64,000 bases of DNA, taken from NCBI RefSeq assembly GCF_020886315.1, contig NZ_AP025226.1, positions 1,266,001 through 1,330,000 of the forward strand. The letters are read 5' to 3'. This stretch comes from Saccharolobus caldissimus. Its GTDB lineage: Archaea; Thermoproteota; Thermoprotei_A; Sulfolobales; Sulfolobaceae. The notes under the pieces are model-generated. The model worked only from the letters and a program-made list of their open reading frames with translations. It was not told where the DNA came from and searched no databases. The position numbers and the translations under genes are program-made. This document shows, one piece after another, positions 18,683 to 27,576 of this stretch; the first letter of the stretch is position 1; each line of letters opens with the position of its first letter.

Positions 18683-19848
18683 CTTTTCTCACCTATTACT
18701 AACGTAGTAGCGTGTGTATTCCAACCCCCTAAACCATTAACTAATATATAATCAGCTCCATTCACTTGATGTCCTTTAGCCATATTATTAAATTGTAGGA
18801 ACGCTTCTTCAAGTATAATTATCCCACTCATATATGCAGGCTGTCCCATATTTAAACTTCCACCTCCAGTATTAACTGGTATGTTACCCTTTATGGTCAG
18901 ATCATTCTCCTCCACAAACTTCCCTATCTTTCCTTTCTCTGTTAAACCCAGATCTTCTAGCTCAGTTAATACCATTATTGTGAAAGCATCATATATTTCG
19001 AAAGCATCAATTTTATTTAAATTGAAGTCTATCTTCTTAGCGCTCTCAATTGTGGGAGTATAAACGATGTCTACATCCCTTTCGGCGAAAAATTCCGGCC
19101 ACACCGCATCTCCATAGGATATTATATCCATCGATCTCAGTTGTGAAGTTCCCTTACCTACTATGAATGCTAAAACGCCATCTATGGGATAAGTTATTTC
19201 AAGAAGATGAAGAGGAGTTGATACTACTCGCGAATTTATAACGTCCTTAACTGTAAGAGGACCTCTAAATAAAGCCCTCTCATTAGAGTTTGCATTATAT
19301 CTCTGCTGAACGGCTAATAAAGCTCTCTGTTCGTCAGTAGTCCCATATAATTTCGAGTGTCTAGCAGCAACCATTGCGTAAAAAGATATAGGATCCATAT
19401 CTTGATATACCCTTATGAATTCGTCAAACGGGTTATTCCTTAATATGTTTAGTACCTCAACTTCTGAAAGTCTCTCTAATCCTCCTTCTCTTAATTGTTT
19501 TTTCATTAAAGTTCCCTTACCTCCTATTACACATAAAACTCTATCTGCCTCACCGCTTTTTACTGCCTTATAAGCTCTATAAAACATTTCCACAGCGGAA
19601 GCTCCTCCATATTGAACTAAATCTGTAAACCTAGGCCTTATTCCTAAGTACTCACTAATATAATTCTCTGGAAAGCCTATTGCTAACGTACCATCGAAAA
19701 TCCATGGTAACCAAGTAGTTATAACTCCATCTATGTCCTTAGGCTCTAATTTAGCCATGTCTAAAGCTTCCTTTACAGTTTCCGCTATTAAGTCAAGTAC
19801 CGAACCTTGATATACCTTTTCATATCTACTCGAAAAACCCAATAACAT
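18679..19848 (-). CDS. Thiolase-superfamily protein without the thiolase catalytic residues (possible aldolase-type)
   Basis: A 389-residue SCP-x/thiolase-like protein. Aligned by eye with the thiolase at 20002, its nucleophilic cysteine position is Gly82 (LVQYGGASAVEMF), the His of GHP is Gln (SLNMGQPAY), and the C-terminal loop reads VNGLGGWN. All three classical catalytic features are thus missing, while the fold motifs are intact, so loss by decay is unlikely. The bacterial Ltp2-type retro-aldolase is also thiolase-like without the cysteine and needs a DUF35 partner; here a DUF35 gene is coupled to it by ATGA. An aldolase on a branched beta-hydroxyacyl-CoA or a scaffold role are the two readings. 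An in-frame TAG lies just upstream, so 19848 is the first start. Confidence 0.82.
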   Translation of the reverse strand: MLLGFSSRYEKVYQGSVLDLIAETVKEALDMAKLEPKDIDGVITTWLPWIFDGTLAIGFPENYISEYLGIRPRFTDLVQYGGASAVEMFYRAYKAVKSGEADRVLCVIGGKGTLMKKQLREGGLERLSEVEVLNILRNNPFDEFIRVYQDMDPISFYAMVAARHSKLYGTTDEQRALLAVQQRYNANSNERALFRGPLTVKDVINSRVVSTPLHLLEITYPIDGVLAFIVGKGTSQLRSMDIISYGDAVWPEFFAERDVDIVYTPTIESAKKIDFNLNKIDAFEIYDAFTIMVLTELEDLGLTEKGKIGKFVEENDLTIKGNIPVNTGGGSLNMGQPAYMSGIIILEEAFLQFNNMAKGHQVNGADYILVNGLGGWNTHATTLVIGEKR

Positions 19849-20001
19849 CTGCTATCACTATTAGAGTGTATAATTAATAACTTAAAAAACTTTTAGGATA
19901 TTTATGGTTTTAGGATATATCTTCATAAAATTAACCTGAAATAAAATTTATATTATGAAACAACGAAAAGTTAATTAGGAAGTTAACACAAATATATAAT
20001 T

Positions 20002-21189
20002 ATGGTAGATGTTGCAATAGTAGGTACTGGTCACAGTAAATTCGGAAATAGAACAGATGTTAATCTCCAAGAACTAGCATGGGAAGCAGTAAAACAAGCC
20101 TTAGAGGAGTCTAATTTAGACCAAAAGGATATAGATATGTTCGTGGTAGGCAATGCTGGTGGGTGGAGTTCAGAACCTCTTTCCGCAATAGTAATAGGAG
20201 AATACTGCAATTTAGCACCTAAAGGGACTATGAGAGTCGAAGCTGCATGCGCTACTGGAAGTGCAGCCTTAAGAATAGCTTATCAGGCAATTAAAGCAGG
20301 AGATGCTAAAATAGCAATGGTAATTGGAGTAGAACAAATGCACCAATCACCTAATCCAGTTGCCATAGAAATGATGGGAAGGGCTGGGAATTATTTCTGG
20401 GAATTTGAGAATTTCGGATTAACTTTCCCTGGATATTATGCACTATATGCAACGCGTCGTATGGCTAAATTCGGAATGAAGGAAGAGGATTTGGGACAAA
20501 TCGCGATTAAAAATCATTATTATGGCAGCTTTAATCCCTATGCCATGTTTCAAAAGCAAATAAAAATGGACGAATACATGAAGTCCAGAGTTGTAGCTTA
20601 TCCATTAAAGGTATACGATGCTTGTCCAATAACTGATGGTGCTGCAGCTGTAATATTGGCATCAGAAGAAGTGGCTAAAAAAATAACAGACTCTCCAGTA
20701 TGGATAGTCTCACAAGGGTTTAAATCTGGAACAGCTAATTTATCTAAAAGAGACGATTTCATATCAATAGATGCCGCAAGATTGGCTGCTGAAGAAGCTT
20801 ATAAGAAGGCTAGGATTGATTTTGAGAATAGTTGGAGGTATTTTGATGTTGCGGAGGTTCACGATTGTTTTACTATTGCCGAAATAATGGCCTATGAGGA
20901 TTTGGGGTTTGCAAAAAGGGGAGAGGGTCATTTACTAGCTAGGGAGGGGCAGACATATATAGGAGGGAGAATACCAGTAAATGTTGATGGGGGATTAAAG
21001 GCAAAGGGACACCCAATAGGGGCTACAGGGGTAAGCATGGCAGTATCAATAACAAGACAACTACTATATAGGGCTCATAAGGGAACACAAGTAGACGTGA
21101 AAAACGGCATGGGAATAGCACACAACGTAGGAGGAACAGGACACTACGCATACGTAACAATATTCTCCTTAAAGAAGCCTTCAGCGTGA
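20002..21189 (+). CDS. Acetyl-CoA C-acetyltransferase (thiolase, SCP-x type)
   Basis: A 395-residue thiolase. The nucleophile is Cys83 in EAACATGSAALR; GHPIGATG supplies the catalytic histidine. The C-terminal loop reads HNVGGTGH instead of the CxG of bacterial thiolases, as in archaeal and SCP-x thiolases. It would condense two acetyl-CoA or cleave acetoacetyl-CoA and longer 3-ketoacyl-CoA. Its TGA overlaps the GTG of the DUF35 gene that follows, and archaeal thiolases are known to work with DUF35 bridging subunits. It completes the beta-oxidation set with the ligases, acyl-CoA dehydrogenase and the fused hydratase/dehydrogenase. Confidence 0.92.
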   Translation: MVDVAIVGTGHSKFGNRTDVNLQELAWEAVKQALEESNLDQKDIDMFVVGNAGGWSSEPLSAIVIGEYCNLAPKGTMRVEAACATGSAALRIAYQAIKAGDAKIAMVIGVEQMHQSPNPVAIEMMGRAGNYFWEFENFGLTFPGYYALYATRRMAKFGMKEEDLGQIAIKNHYYGSFNPYAMFQKQIKMDEYMKSRVVAYPLKVYDACPITDGAAAVILASEEVAKKITDSPVWIVSQGFKSGTANLSKRDDFISIDAARLAAEEAYKKARIDFENSWRYFDVAEVHDCFTIAEIMAYEDLGFAKRGEGHLLAREGQTYIGGRIPVNVDGGLKAKGHPIGATGVSMAVSITRQLLYRAHKGTQVDVKNGMGIAHNVGGTGHYAYVTIFSLKKPSA

Positions 21190-21740
21190 TAGTAATGGGC
21201 GTTACTGAGATTAGAGAGAGACAATTTAATGAAATCGATAAAAAGGCTTTAGAGCAGATAGATCTATTAATTAAGAATAGTGGAATGCCTATAATGAGAG
21301 ATTTAAAGACTAACAATCTTCTTTGGATAGACGTTAGGGAGTTAACACAGAGATTTATGATTCCTATAGGGAGAATATATAAGTTTTTTGATCAGTTATC
21401 TAAGGGAAAAATTATAGGAACTAAATGTCCTAAATGTGGATCAATATACTTCCCTCCTCAAGATGATTGTACTAAGTGTAAAGTGTCTGGTCTTGATGTT
21501 ATAGAACTCTCTGGAGAGGGAGAGCTATTAACTTATACTATCATAACTGTGAAACCAGTTAGTTTCATGCATTATCAAGACTACATAGTTGGCATAGCGA
21601 GGCTAAAGGAGGGAATAAATATTTTAGCGTGGGTTAATGAAAAACCTGAAGACGTAAAAGTTGGAATGAAGGTAAAAGTAAATGTAGTGAAGAGGGAACC
21701 CGAGGGTTATTTCACATACGAGTTAAGAAAAATCCAGTAA
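21186..21740 (+). CDS. DUF35 / Zn-ribbon OB-fold protein, thiolase partner
   Basis: A 184-residue protein with an N-terminal helical segment, a zinc ribbon (CPKCGSIYFPPQDDCTKC near residues 81-98) and an OB fold ending in a YELRKI strand. It is longer than the other DUF35 protein in the window by its helical N-terminus. The GTG at 21186 overlaps the thiolase stop; an ATG three codons later (21195) is also possible. Translational coupling indicates a complex with the thiolase at 20002, where such proteins channel acyl-CoA. Confidence 0.88.
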   Translation: MIVMGVTEIRERQFNEIDKKALEQIDLLIKNSGMPIMRDLKTNNLLWIDVRELTQRFMIPIGRIYKFFDQLSKGKIIGTKCPKCGSIYFPPQDDCTKCKVSGLDVIELSGEGELLTYTIITVKPVSFMHYQDYIVGIARLKEGINILAWVNEKPEDVKVGMKVKVNVVKREPEGYFTYELRKIQ

Positions 21741-21830
21741 GCTTTTTTATTTTTTATTAATTTATATATTATTTTGGAAAATCAAGTTACAATGGAAAAG
21801 TTTATTAAACGATTTTTATAGCTTATAAAT

Positions 21831-22289
21831 ATGTCCTCAAATAAAACACCGCCTCTAACTTTCGACGATTTCGAAATAGGGATGAAATTCGTATCTCCTA
21901 GGATAACGGTAACAGATGCTCACATAGTCCTTTTTGCAGGATTAAGCGGTGATTTTAATCCTTTACATGTAGATGATATCTTCGCTAAGAAAACTATATT
22001 TGGAAGTAGAATTGCTCATGGATTATTAACTATAACTTTACTTTCTGGGCATATGGGTATGTTAGTTGCTGGCACTGCGATAGCATTTCTAGAAATGCAT
22101 ACTAAATTCTTAAAACCTGTTAGGGTTGGAGATACAATTTATGGAGAAGCTGAGGTAATAGATAAAAAACCAGTCGAAAAGTACAATGGCGGTGTAGTAA
22201 CAATAAGATCCCTTATAAAAAATCAAAATAACGAAGTTGTAGTAGAATCTGAGTCTAAACTTTTAGTTTCAAGGGTAAGAATGTATTAA
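21831..22289 (+). CDS. MaoC-family (R)-specific enoyl-CoA hydratase
   Basis: A 152-residue hot-dog-fold protein. The hydratase-2 motif is well kept: GLSGDFNPLHVDD with the catalytic Asp and His, then SRIAHGLLT. MaoC proteins hydrate trans-2-enoyl-CoA to (R)-3-hydroxyacyl-CoA. It follows the thiolase/DUF35 pair by 90 bases and has its own AT-rich promoter-like region (tttattaaac about 30 bases before the ATG), so it may be separately transcribed. It complements the (S)-specific route of the fused hydratase/dehydrogenase. Confidence 0.9.
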   Translation: MSSNKTPPLTFDDFEIGMKFVSPRITVTDAHIVLFAGLSGDFNPLHVDDIFAKKTIFGSRIAHGLLTITLLSGHMGMLVAGTAIAFLEMHTKFLKPVRVGDTIYGEAEVIDKKPVEKYNGGVVTIRSLIKNQNNEVVVESESKLLVSRVRMY

Positions 22290-22358
22290 ATAAAAATATC
22301 GATTCTATATCTAACAAACTTTTTAAATAGGTTAAATCAAATATTTTTTTGAGACAAA

Positions 22359-24041
22359 ATGGTAAGTCCTATCTATGACTATCAATTAACTATAGATAAG
22401 ATAATAGAATGGGCCGCTTATGCCTATCCTGATCAAGAAATTGTTTATGCTCCCCCTAAGGCTCCTAAGGTTAGACTAACTTATTCTAAACTCCACGAAA
22501 GAGTGAGGAGAATGGCGAGCGTATTAAGCCAGTTTAAGATAAAGCAAGGTGATAAGGAAAATTTGGGTACTAGGATAGGTGTTATGGATTGGAATACAAG
22601 CAGATTTTTAGAATTATATTACGCAATACCTATGACTGGAGCAGTAATGCATACAGTTAATGTGAGATTATCCCCAGAGGAAATGGCATACACTATAAAT
22701 GTAGCTGAGGACGAGATAATATTTACTAACGAAGATTTCCTTCCTCTATTATCTTCCTTACTTCCTAAGCTGCCTACGGTAAAGAAGGTTATAGTAATGA
22801 GTGATAAGAATGAAGACATTGATGTGAAGCTACCAAATGTTGAAGTATACGAATATGAGAAATTAAGTAGAGAAGGAGATCCAAACTATACTCCTCCAGA
22901 ACTTGACGAAAATACAATTGCCACCTTAGTGTTTACCTCTGGGACTACTGGTCTACCTAAGGGGACGTATTTCAGACATAGGGACATAGTGTTACACAGT
23001 ATTGTAGTAAATGCAGGGGTATGGAATGCACCACCCTTAAACCTAACTCATAAGGATGTCTGGTTACAGATACCGCCTTTGTTTCATGCTCATGGATGGG
23101 GATCTCCTTATTCTTCTTTATTATTAGGGATGAAATCTGTATACCCAGGGAGATATGACTGGAATCACATTATAAGAATAATTAAAGAGGAGGGGGTAAC
23201 ATATACTGCTGGGGTCCCAACTATGCTTTATTTAATTATTAACAGTCCAGAATTGGCAAATTACGATCTTAGAGGATTTAAATTTATTGTTGCTGGCCAA
23301 GCAATTCCTAAGGGTCTATATGAGGAGGCTAAGAAGAAAGGGATATTAATATCTCAAGGAATGGGAATGACTGAAACTGCTCCTCTGATGGGAGGTTTAA
23401 CTTTTAAACCTAAAATGGAGAACTGGCCGGAAGAGAAGAAAGAGGAATATATTTTATATAGAGCGGGAAGACCGGCTCCATTAGTTTTCGTTAGAGTTGT
23501 AGACCCAGATATGAAAGACGTTCCTAAAGATGGGAAGACTATGGGTGAAATAATAGTTAGAGCACCATGGATGACCAGAGGGTATTATAAAGATCCTAAG
23601 AAGACAGAGGAGACTTGGAGAGGAGGATGGCTTCACACTGGAGATTTGGCCGTCTGGGATGAAGAAGGATATATTGCTTATGTAGATAGAGTAAAAGACG
23701 TTATAAAGAGTGGAGGAGAGTGGATACCCAGTACTAGGCTTGAGGATTTAATATCTACACATCCTGGAGTAGCTGAGGTTGCAGTAATAGCCGCTAAACA
23801 CGAAAAGTGGATAGAAAGACCAGTAGCAATTGTAACTCCTAAGCAGGAATATAAGGGGAAATTAACTGAAAATGACATAATACAACATTTAAATAAATTC
23901 GTGAATCAAGGTGTTATTCCAAAATGGTGGATTCCAGATAAGGTTATAATTTTAGAGGGAGAGCTTCCCAAGACTAGTACGGGAAAGACGGACAAGAAAG
24001 TTTTAAGAGACAAGTATTCAAATATTCTAATCCAAAAATAA
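22359..24041 (+). CDS. AMP-dependent acyl-CoA synthetase
   Basis: A 560-residue acid-CoA ligase. Motifs: FTSGTTGLPKGTYFRH near residue 193, GMGMTETAP, WLHTGDLAVWDEEGYIAYVDR with DVIKSGGEW, and the catalytic-lysine motif PKTSTGKTDKKVL at the end. It is a paralogue of the ligase at 4119 with an intact TGD hinge. In M. sedula ligases of this type near the crotonyl-CoA hydratase fusion act as 4-hydroxybutyrate-CoA synthetases, which makes that acid, along with butyrate-like and medium-chain acids, candidates. It is convergent with the enolase-superfamily gene, sharing no bases. Confidence 0.9.
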   Translation: MVSPIYDYQLTIDKIIEWAAYAYPDQEIVYAPPKAPKVRLTYSKLHERVRRMASVLSQFKIKQGDKENLGTRIGVMDWNTSRFLELYYAIPMTGAVMHTVNVRLSPEEMAYTINVAEDEIIFTNEDFLPLLSSLLPKLPTVKKVIVMSDKNEDIDVKLPNVEVYEYEKLSREGDPNYTPPELDENTIATLVFTSGTTGLPKGTYFRHRDIVLHSIVVNAGVWNAPPLNLTHKDVWLQIPPLFHAHGWGSPYSSLLLGMKSVYPGRYDWNHIIRIIKEEGVTYTAGVPTMLYLIINSPELANYDLRGFKFIVAGQAIPKGLYEEAKKKGILISQGMGMTETAPLMGGLTFKPKMENWPEEKKEEYILYRAGRPAPLVFVRVVDPDMKDVPKDGKTMGEIIVRAPWMTRGYYKDPKKTEETWRGGWLHTGDLAVWDEEGYIAYVDRVKDVIKSGGEWIPSTRLEDLISTHPGVAEVAVIAAKHEKWIERPVAIVTPKQEYKGKLTENDIIQHLNKFVNQGVIPKWWIPDKVIILEGELPKTSTGKTDKKVLRDKYSNILIQK

Positions 24042-25154
24042 TTATGTAACGAATTTTTTAATTTTTTCAATATCTAACTCAATTCCAAGTCCCTCTTTTT
24101 CTGGTACTTTTACATAACCGTTCTCTATTTCTATTCCTTCCTTAAAGGCAAACTGAATTACATCATTAAACCACCATAATGGATCTAAAGGAGTTTCTAA
24201 ATAAGGAGTCAAATTTTCTGGTAAGCTCGCAACTAAATGCAAATTAGCTAACCATCCTAATCCTGGATCCCAAGCATGGGGTAAGAATAGTAAGCCATTA
24301 ACTTGAGCCATTAAGGCTATTTTAATGCATTCACTAATTCCATTAGAATAGATTACGTCAGCCTGGACTATGTCTAAAGCATTCTCTTCAATAAACTTTT
24401 TAAATATCCAGAAGTTATGCTCTAGTTCTCCAGCAGCTATCTTAATATTAGTATTTCTTTTTAACCACACATAACCTTCTATGTCGTCCTTAAAAAGGGG
24501 TTCCTCTAACCATTCTATATTATATCTCTCTAACTCCTTAGCTGCCTTTAACGCATCGTATCTATTCCAGAACGGGGGAACTAGTCCCCAAGCTTGATTA
24601 GCATCTACTGCGATTTTAACTTGTTCTCCAAACTCCTTTCTTATTTCTTTAACTATGTTTAAATCATCATTTACATTAGTTCTGTGAAACCTTATTTTAA
24701 CGACTTCAATACCCATATCGTAATATTTTTTAATTAAATTAATGATTTCCTCGGCTTTAGCTAATCTTCCAGTACTAGCGTATACCCTAATTCTCTTCCT
24801 ATTTCCCCTAAATAGTTTATATAATGGTAAATTCTCTTCCTTAGCTAAGAGATCCCATAAAGCTACCTCAATAGCACCTACCCTTCCGAAAAACCAACTG
24901 CCTAATTCTAGAAGCCGATCATTGGCTAAGAAGTCCTCCACATCTAATCCCTTCAATAACGGTTTTAGACCCCTTATTGCAACCTCAGTCTGAGCTGCAA
25001 ACTGTGTCGCAGAATATCCTTTAGTACCCTTATTATTTACAACTTCTATTAACATAAATTCAAAGTGAGTATTAGGAAATGGTTCCCATGAGAATTGTAT
25101 AGGTTCTCTTAACGGTATTTTAACTCTATACGTTTTAATATCGCTTATTTTCAT
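24042..25154 (-). CDS. Enolase-superfamily protein (mandelate racemase / muconate lactonizing group)
   Basis: A 370-residue enzyme of the enolase superfamily. The N-terminal capping domain starts MKISDIKTYRVKIP. Metal ligands are visible in AVDANQAW (Asp), WLEEPLF (Glu) and AAGELEH (Glu); a D-H pair as in the mandelate racemase subgroup appears in QADVIYSNG and LPHAWDPG, and a KIR motif sits where KxK is found. Such enzymes abstract the alpha proton of a carboxylate, often as sugar-acid dehydratases. The ATG at 25154 is chosen over the longer frame from 25196 because ttaattttta lies about 27 bases upstream of it. It is divergent from an MFS transporter, which may import its substrate. Confidence 0.85.
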   Translation of the reverse strand: MKISDIKTYRVKIPLREPIQFSWEPFPNTHFEFMLIEVVNNKGTKGYSATQFAAQTEVAIRGLKPLLKGLDVEDFLANDRLLELGSWFFGRVGAIEVALWDLLAKEENLPLYKLFRGNRKRIRVYASTGRLAKAEEIINLIKKYYDMGIEVVKIRFHRTNVNDDLNIVKEIRKEFGEQVKIAVDANQAWGLVPPFWNRYDALKAAKELERYNIEWLEEPLFKDDIEGYVWLKRNTNIKIAAGELEHNFWIFKKFIEENALDIVQADVIYSNGISECIKIALMAQVNGLLFLPHAWDPGLGWLANLHLVASLPENLTPYLETPLDPLWWFNDVIQFAFKEGIEIENGYVKVPEKEGLGIELDIEKIKKFVT

Positions 25155-25262
25155 CACTAATTTCTTAACATTCGTAAAAATTAAGCTTTTCGACAAATCT
25201 TTTAATATATCAGTTAACTATAAGTGAGTAAACTTTTAATTTCATTTATCGCTAATACAATT
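25155..25262. promoter_or_regulatory. Divergent promoter region between enolase-superfamily and MFS genes
   Basis: On the minus strand ttaattttta lies about 27 bases before the ATG at 25154; on the plus strand aaacttttaatttc (25231-25244) lies about 26 bases before the ATG at 25263. Both spacings fit leaderless Sulfolobales promoters and suggest the two genes are transcribed back to back. Confidence 0.5.
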
Positions 25263-26543
25263 ATGGGATATTTCGATAATGTTCCCACTAGCATTAAGGC
25301 TAAATCATTCTTTGTCTCATCTGCAGGTTTCTTTCTAGACGGATATGATTTATCCGTAATATCTTTCGCTGTATATTTTATCGCAAATGAATTTAAATTA
25401 ACATCAATACAAACGGGACTAGTCACGTCAGCGTCGTTAATAGGCATGATATTTGGGGCTATATTATTTGGCTGGTTATCAGATAAGATGGGAAGGAGTA
25501 GGATAATGGGCATAGATTTAATCTTTTTTGCAATGTTTGGATTAACTTCAGCATTATCTCAAAACTTCCTCGAACTTTTTATTTCAAGATTGCTTTTGGG
25601 AATAGGAATTGGCGGTGATTATCCAGTTAGCAGTACTTTAATGGCTGAGTTCTCTCCCTCAATTAGTAGGGGAAGATATCTAACTGGTAGTGTATCCATG
25701 TATTGGGTAGGAACTCTTCTCTCAGCCTTAGTTACGCTATTTTTCTTACCGTTAGGACCTTATTTTTGGAGATGGGTATTCCTAGTTGGGGCTATAATAT
25801 CTATTCCTATAATTCTAATCAGAATACGTCTTAGTGAATCACCGAGATGGTTAATCTCTAAGGGAATTATAAAGGACAGTAATTTACCCAGACAAGAGGA
25901 TGAAAATAAGGGGGTTAAGGGCTATCTGGACTTATTTAAGGGAGAAGTATTATATGTTACTATCTTTGTCTCTAGCGTATGGTTCCTCTTTGATGTAGCT
26001 TCTTATGGAATAGGGCTCTATTACCCATTTATATTAAGGCAATTTGCTTTTCCTTCAAATTACGAAGTACTTTATGGTACTATGTTAATAGGTGTAGGAG
26101 CTATCATAGGTTATATAATAGCAGAATTCTTCATTGATTCCTTAGGTAGGAGGGTGGTCCTTTTAGTGGGATTAGGCTCTATGGCTTTACTACTAATATT
26201 GGGAGGATTAATTAAGGTTACGGGAACTCTTTTAGTACCCTATTTCATGTCGTTTGTGGCCTTAGAACAATGGGCAGGTGCAGTAACGTTATTCTATCCA
26301 ACTGAACTCTTTCCGACTTCAGTTAGATCTAGTGGACAAGGTTTCGCAACTTCCGTTAGCAGAATAGGTGCAGTTTTAGGTGTAACATACTTCCCTACAA
26401 TGACTAAATTATTAGGATTCTCAGCTTCCCTATTAGTATTTGGAATTATTTGCACTTTAGCATTTATAATATCCTTACTCATGGCTAAAGAGACTAAGAA
26501 AAAATCCTTAGAAGAGTCCTCAATAGGACTTAAAACTATCTAG
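25263..26543 (+). CDS. MFS transporter, metabolite:proton symporter type
   Basis: A 426-residue polytopic membrane protein with about 12 hydrophobic spans. [16 protein letters not shown] opens the first span, as in aromatic-acid/metabolite:H+ symporters; [14 protein letters not shown] is motif A between spans 2 and 3; [10 protein letters not shown] is the repeat of motif A in the second half; [16 protein letters not shown] is typical of the sugar/metabolite branch. The frame opens at a GTG at 25224, but the ATG at 25263 fits the promoter spacing. It probably imports an organic or sugar acid for the divergent enolase-superfamily enzyme. The 3' end overlaps the convergent amidohydrolase by 8 bases. 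Confidence 0.88.
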   Translation: MGYFDNVPTSIKAKSFFVSSAGFFLDGYDLSVISFAVYFIANEFKLTSIQTGLVTSASLIGMIFGAILFGWLSDKMGRSRIMGIDLIFFAMFGLTSALSQNFLELFISRLLLGIGIGGDYPVSSTLMAEFSPSISRGRYLTGSVSMYWVGTLLSALVTLFFLPLGPYFWRWVFLVGAIISIPIILIRIRLSESPRWLISKGIIKDSNLPRQEDENKGVKGYLDLFKGEVLYVTIFVSSVWFLFDVASYGIGLYYPFILRQFAFPSNYEVLYGTMLIGVGAIIGYIIAEFFIDSLGRRVVLLVGLGSMALLLILGGLIKVTGTLLVPYFMSFVALEQWAGAVTLFYPTELFPTSVRSSGQGFATSVSRIGAVLGVTYFPTMTKLLGFSASLLVFGIICTLAFIISLLMAKETKKKSLEESSIGLKTI

Positions 26544-27399
26544 TATAACTTAATGGTTTGAAGAAATTTTTAGGATTAATTTGAACTATTTTATCCATAG
26601 CCTCCTTAGAGATTTGTATCTGTAGAAATTCAAGTAAGTTTTCCTTAATTCCTTTTACTCCAATATCTGGGTAATCACTACCATAAAGGCATTTATCCTT
26701 AATCTCCTCTAATCTGGGTAAATATTCTAACACTTTCCTCGGTGGTATACTTGATAGATCTAAGTAAATGTTCCTTCTGATTCTAGCTAATTGAAATGCG
26801 GTATTTACCCAAATAGGTCTTCCTGCATGAGCTAATATAATTGAAAGCTTTGGGAAGTCCACTGATATATCATCAGCAAATACTGGATCTCCATATTTAT
26901 TTCTGGCAAATGGAAAATAGCTCGTTCCAGTGTGAATTATAATGGGCATTTTATGGTCTTGTGAGAATTCATATAGTATTTCTAACTGTTTTAGTCCTCC
27001 CTCTTCCTGCCTATAGGCATTAGGTTTAAGCCACATATGGGGAGGATGAACCTTAAAGCCAGATACTCCAGCCTCATATTGCTTCTCTATCCAGTATTTA
27101 GTCTCGCTTTCAGATAAATGATTTACTTGAACCCCTCCAACTATAGAAAATCTATCGGAATATTTTCTAAAGAAATTGATTGCTCTTATCACTATTTCTT
27201 CATTAGATCCCCACATTTCTCTTGATGGGTATACTATATTGACCACATAGTCTAAGTTTGCCTCATCCATCTCCTTAATTACGTCATTTATATTCGTTCT
27301 ATTCTCAGCGTTTTTAGCAATGTCACTTATTCTCCTCTTCATTTCCTCAGATAGGATTTCCTCTACCCAAATATGAACATGAGAATCTACATATCCCAT
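26536..27399 (-). CDS. Amidohydrolase-superfamily metal-dependent hydrolase (paralogue 1)
   Basis: A 287-residue TIM-barrel hydrolase of the amidohydrolase_2 type. [10 protein letters not shown] at the N-terminus is the HxH metal motif; [41 protein letters not shown] and LYGSDYPD follow in family order, giving the later His and Asp ligands. Members include decarboxylases and lactonases of aromatic and sugar acids. It is clearly paralogous to the gene at 49873. It stands convergent with the MFS transporter and may act on the same substrate family as the enolase-superfamily gene. Confidence 0.88.
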   Translation of the reverse strand: MGYVDSHVHIWVEEILSEEMKRRISDIAKNAENRTNINDVIKEMDEANLDYVVNIVYPSREMWGSNEEIVIRAINFFRKYSDRFSIVGGVQVNHLSESETKYWIEKQYEAGVSGFKVHPPHMWLKPNAYRQEEGGLKQLEILYEFSQDHKMPIIIHTGTSYFPFARNKYGDPVFADDISVDFPKLSIILAHAGRPIWVNTAFQLARIRRNIYLDLSSIPPRKVLEYLPRLEEIKDKCLYGSDYPDIGVKGIKENLLEFLQIQISKEAMDKIVQINPKNFFKPLSYTR

Positions 27400-27576
27400 A
27401 CTACTTATTACTACAAAAAATGTTTTTAAAGATTTTTATTACGATAAAATCTGATAAATATCATAAAAATGACAAAATAATAATATTTTAATTTTATGGG
27501 ATAATTACCTTAGCTATTAAAGAATTTTTACACAAATAAATGTTGCACATATTTGCGAACTAATTTAAAGTGAAAC

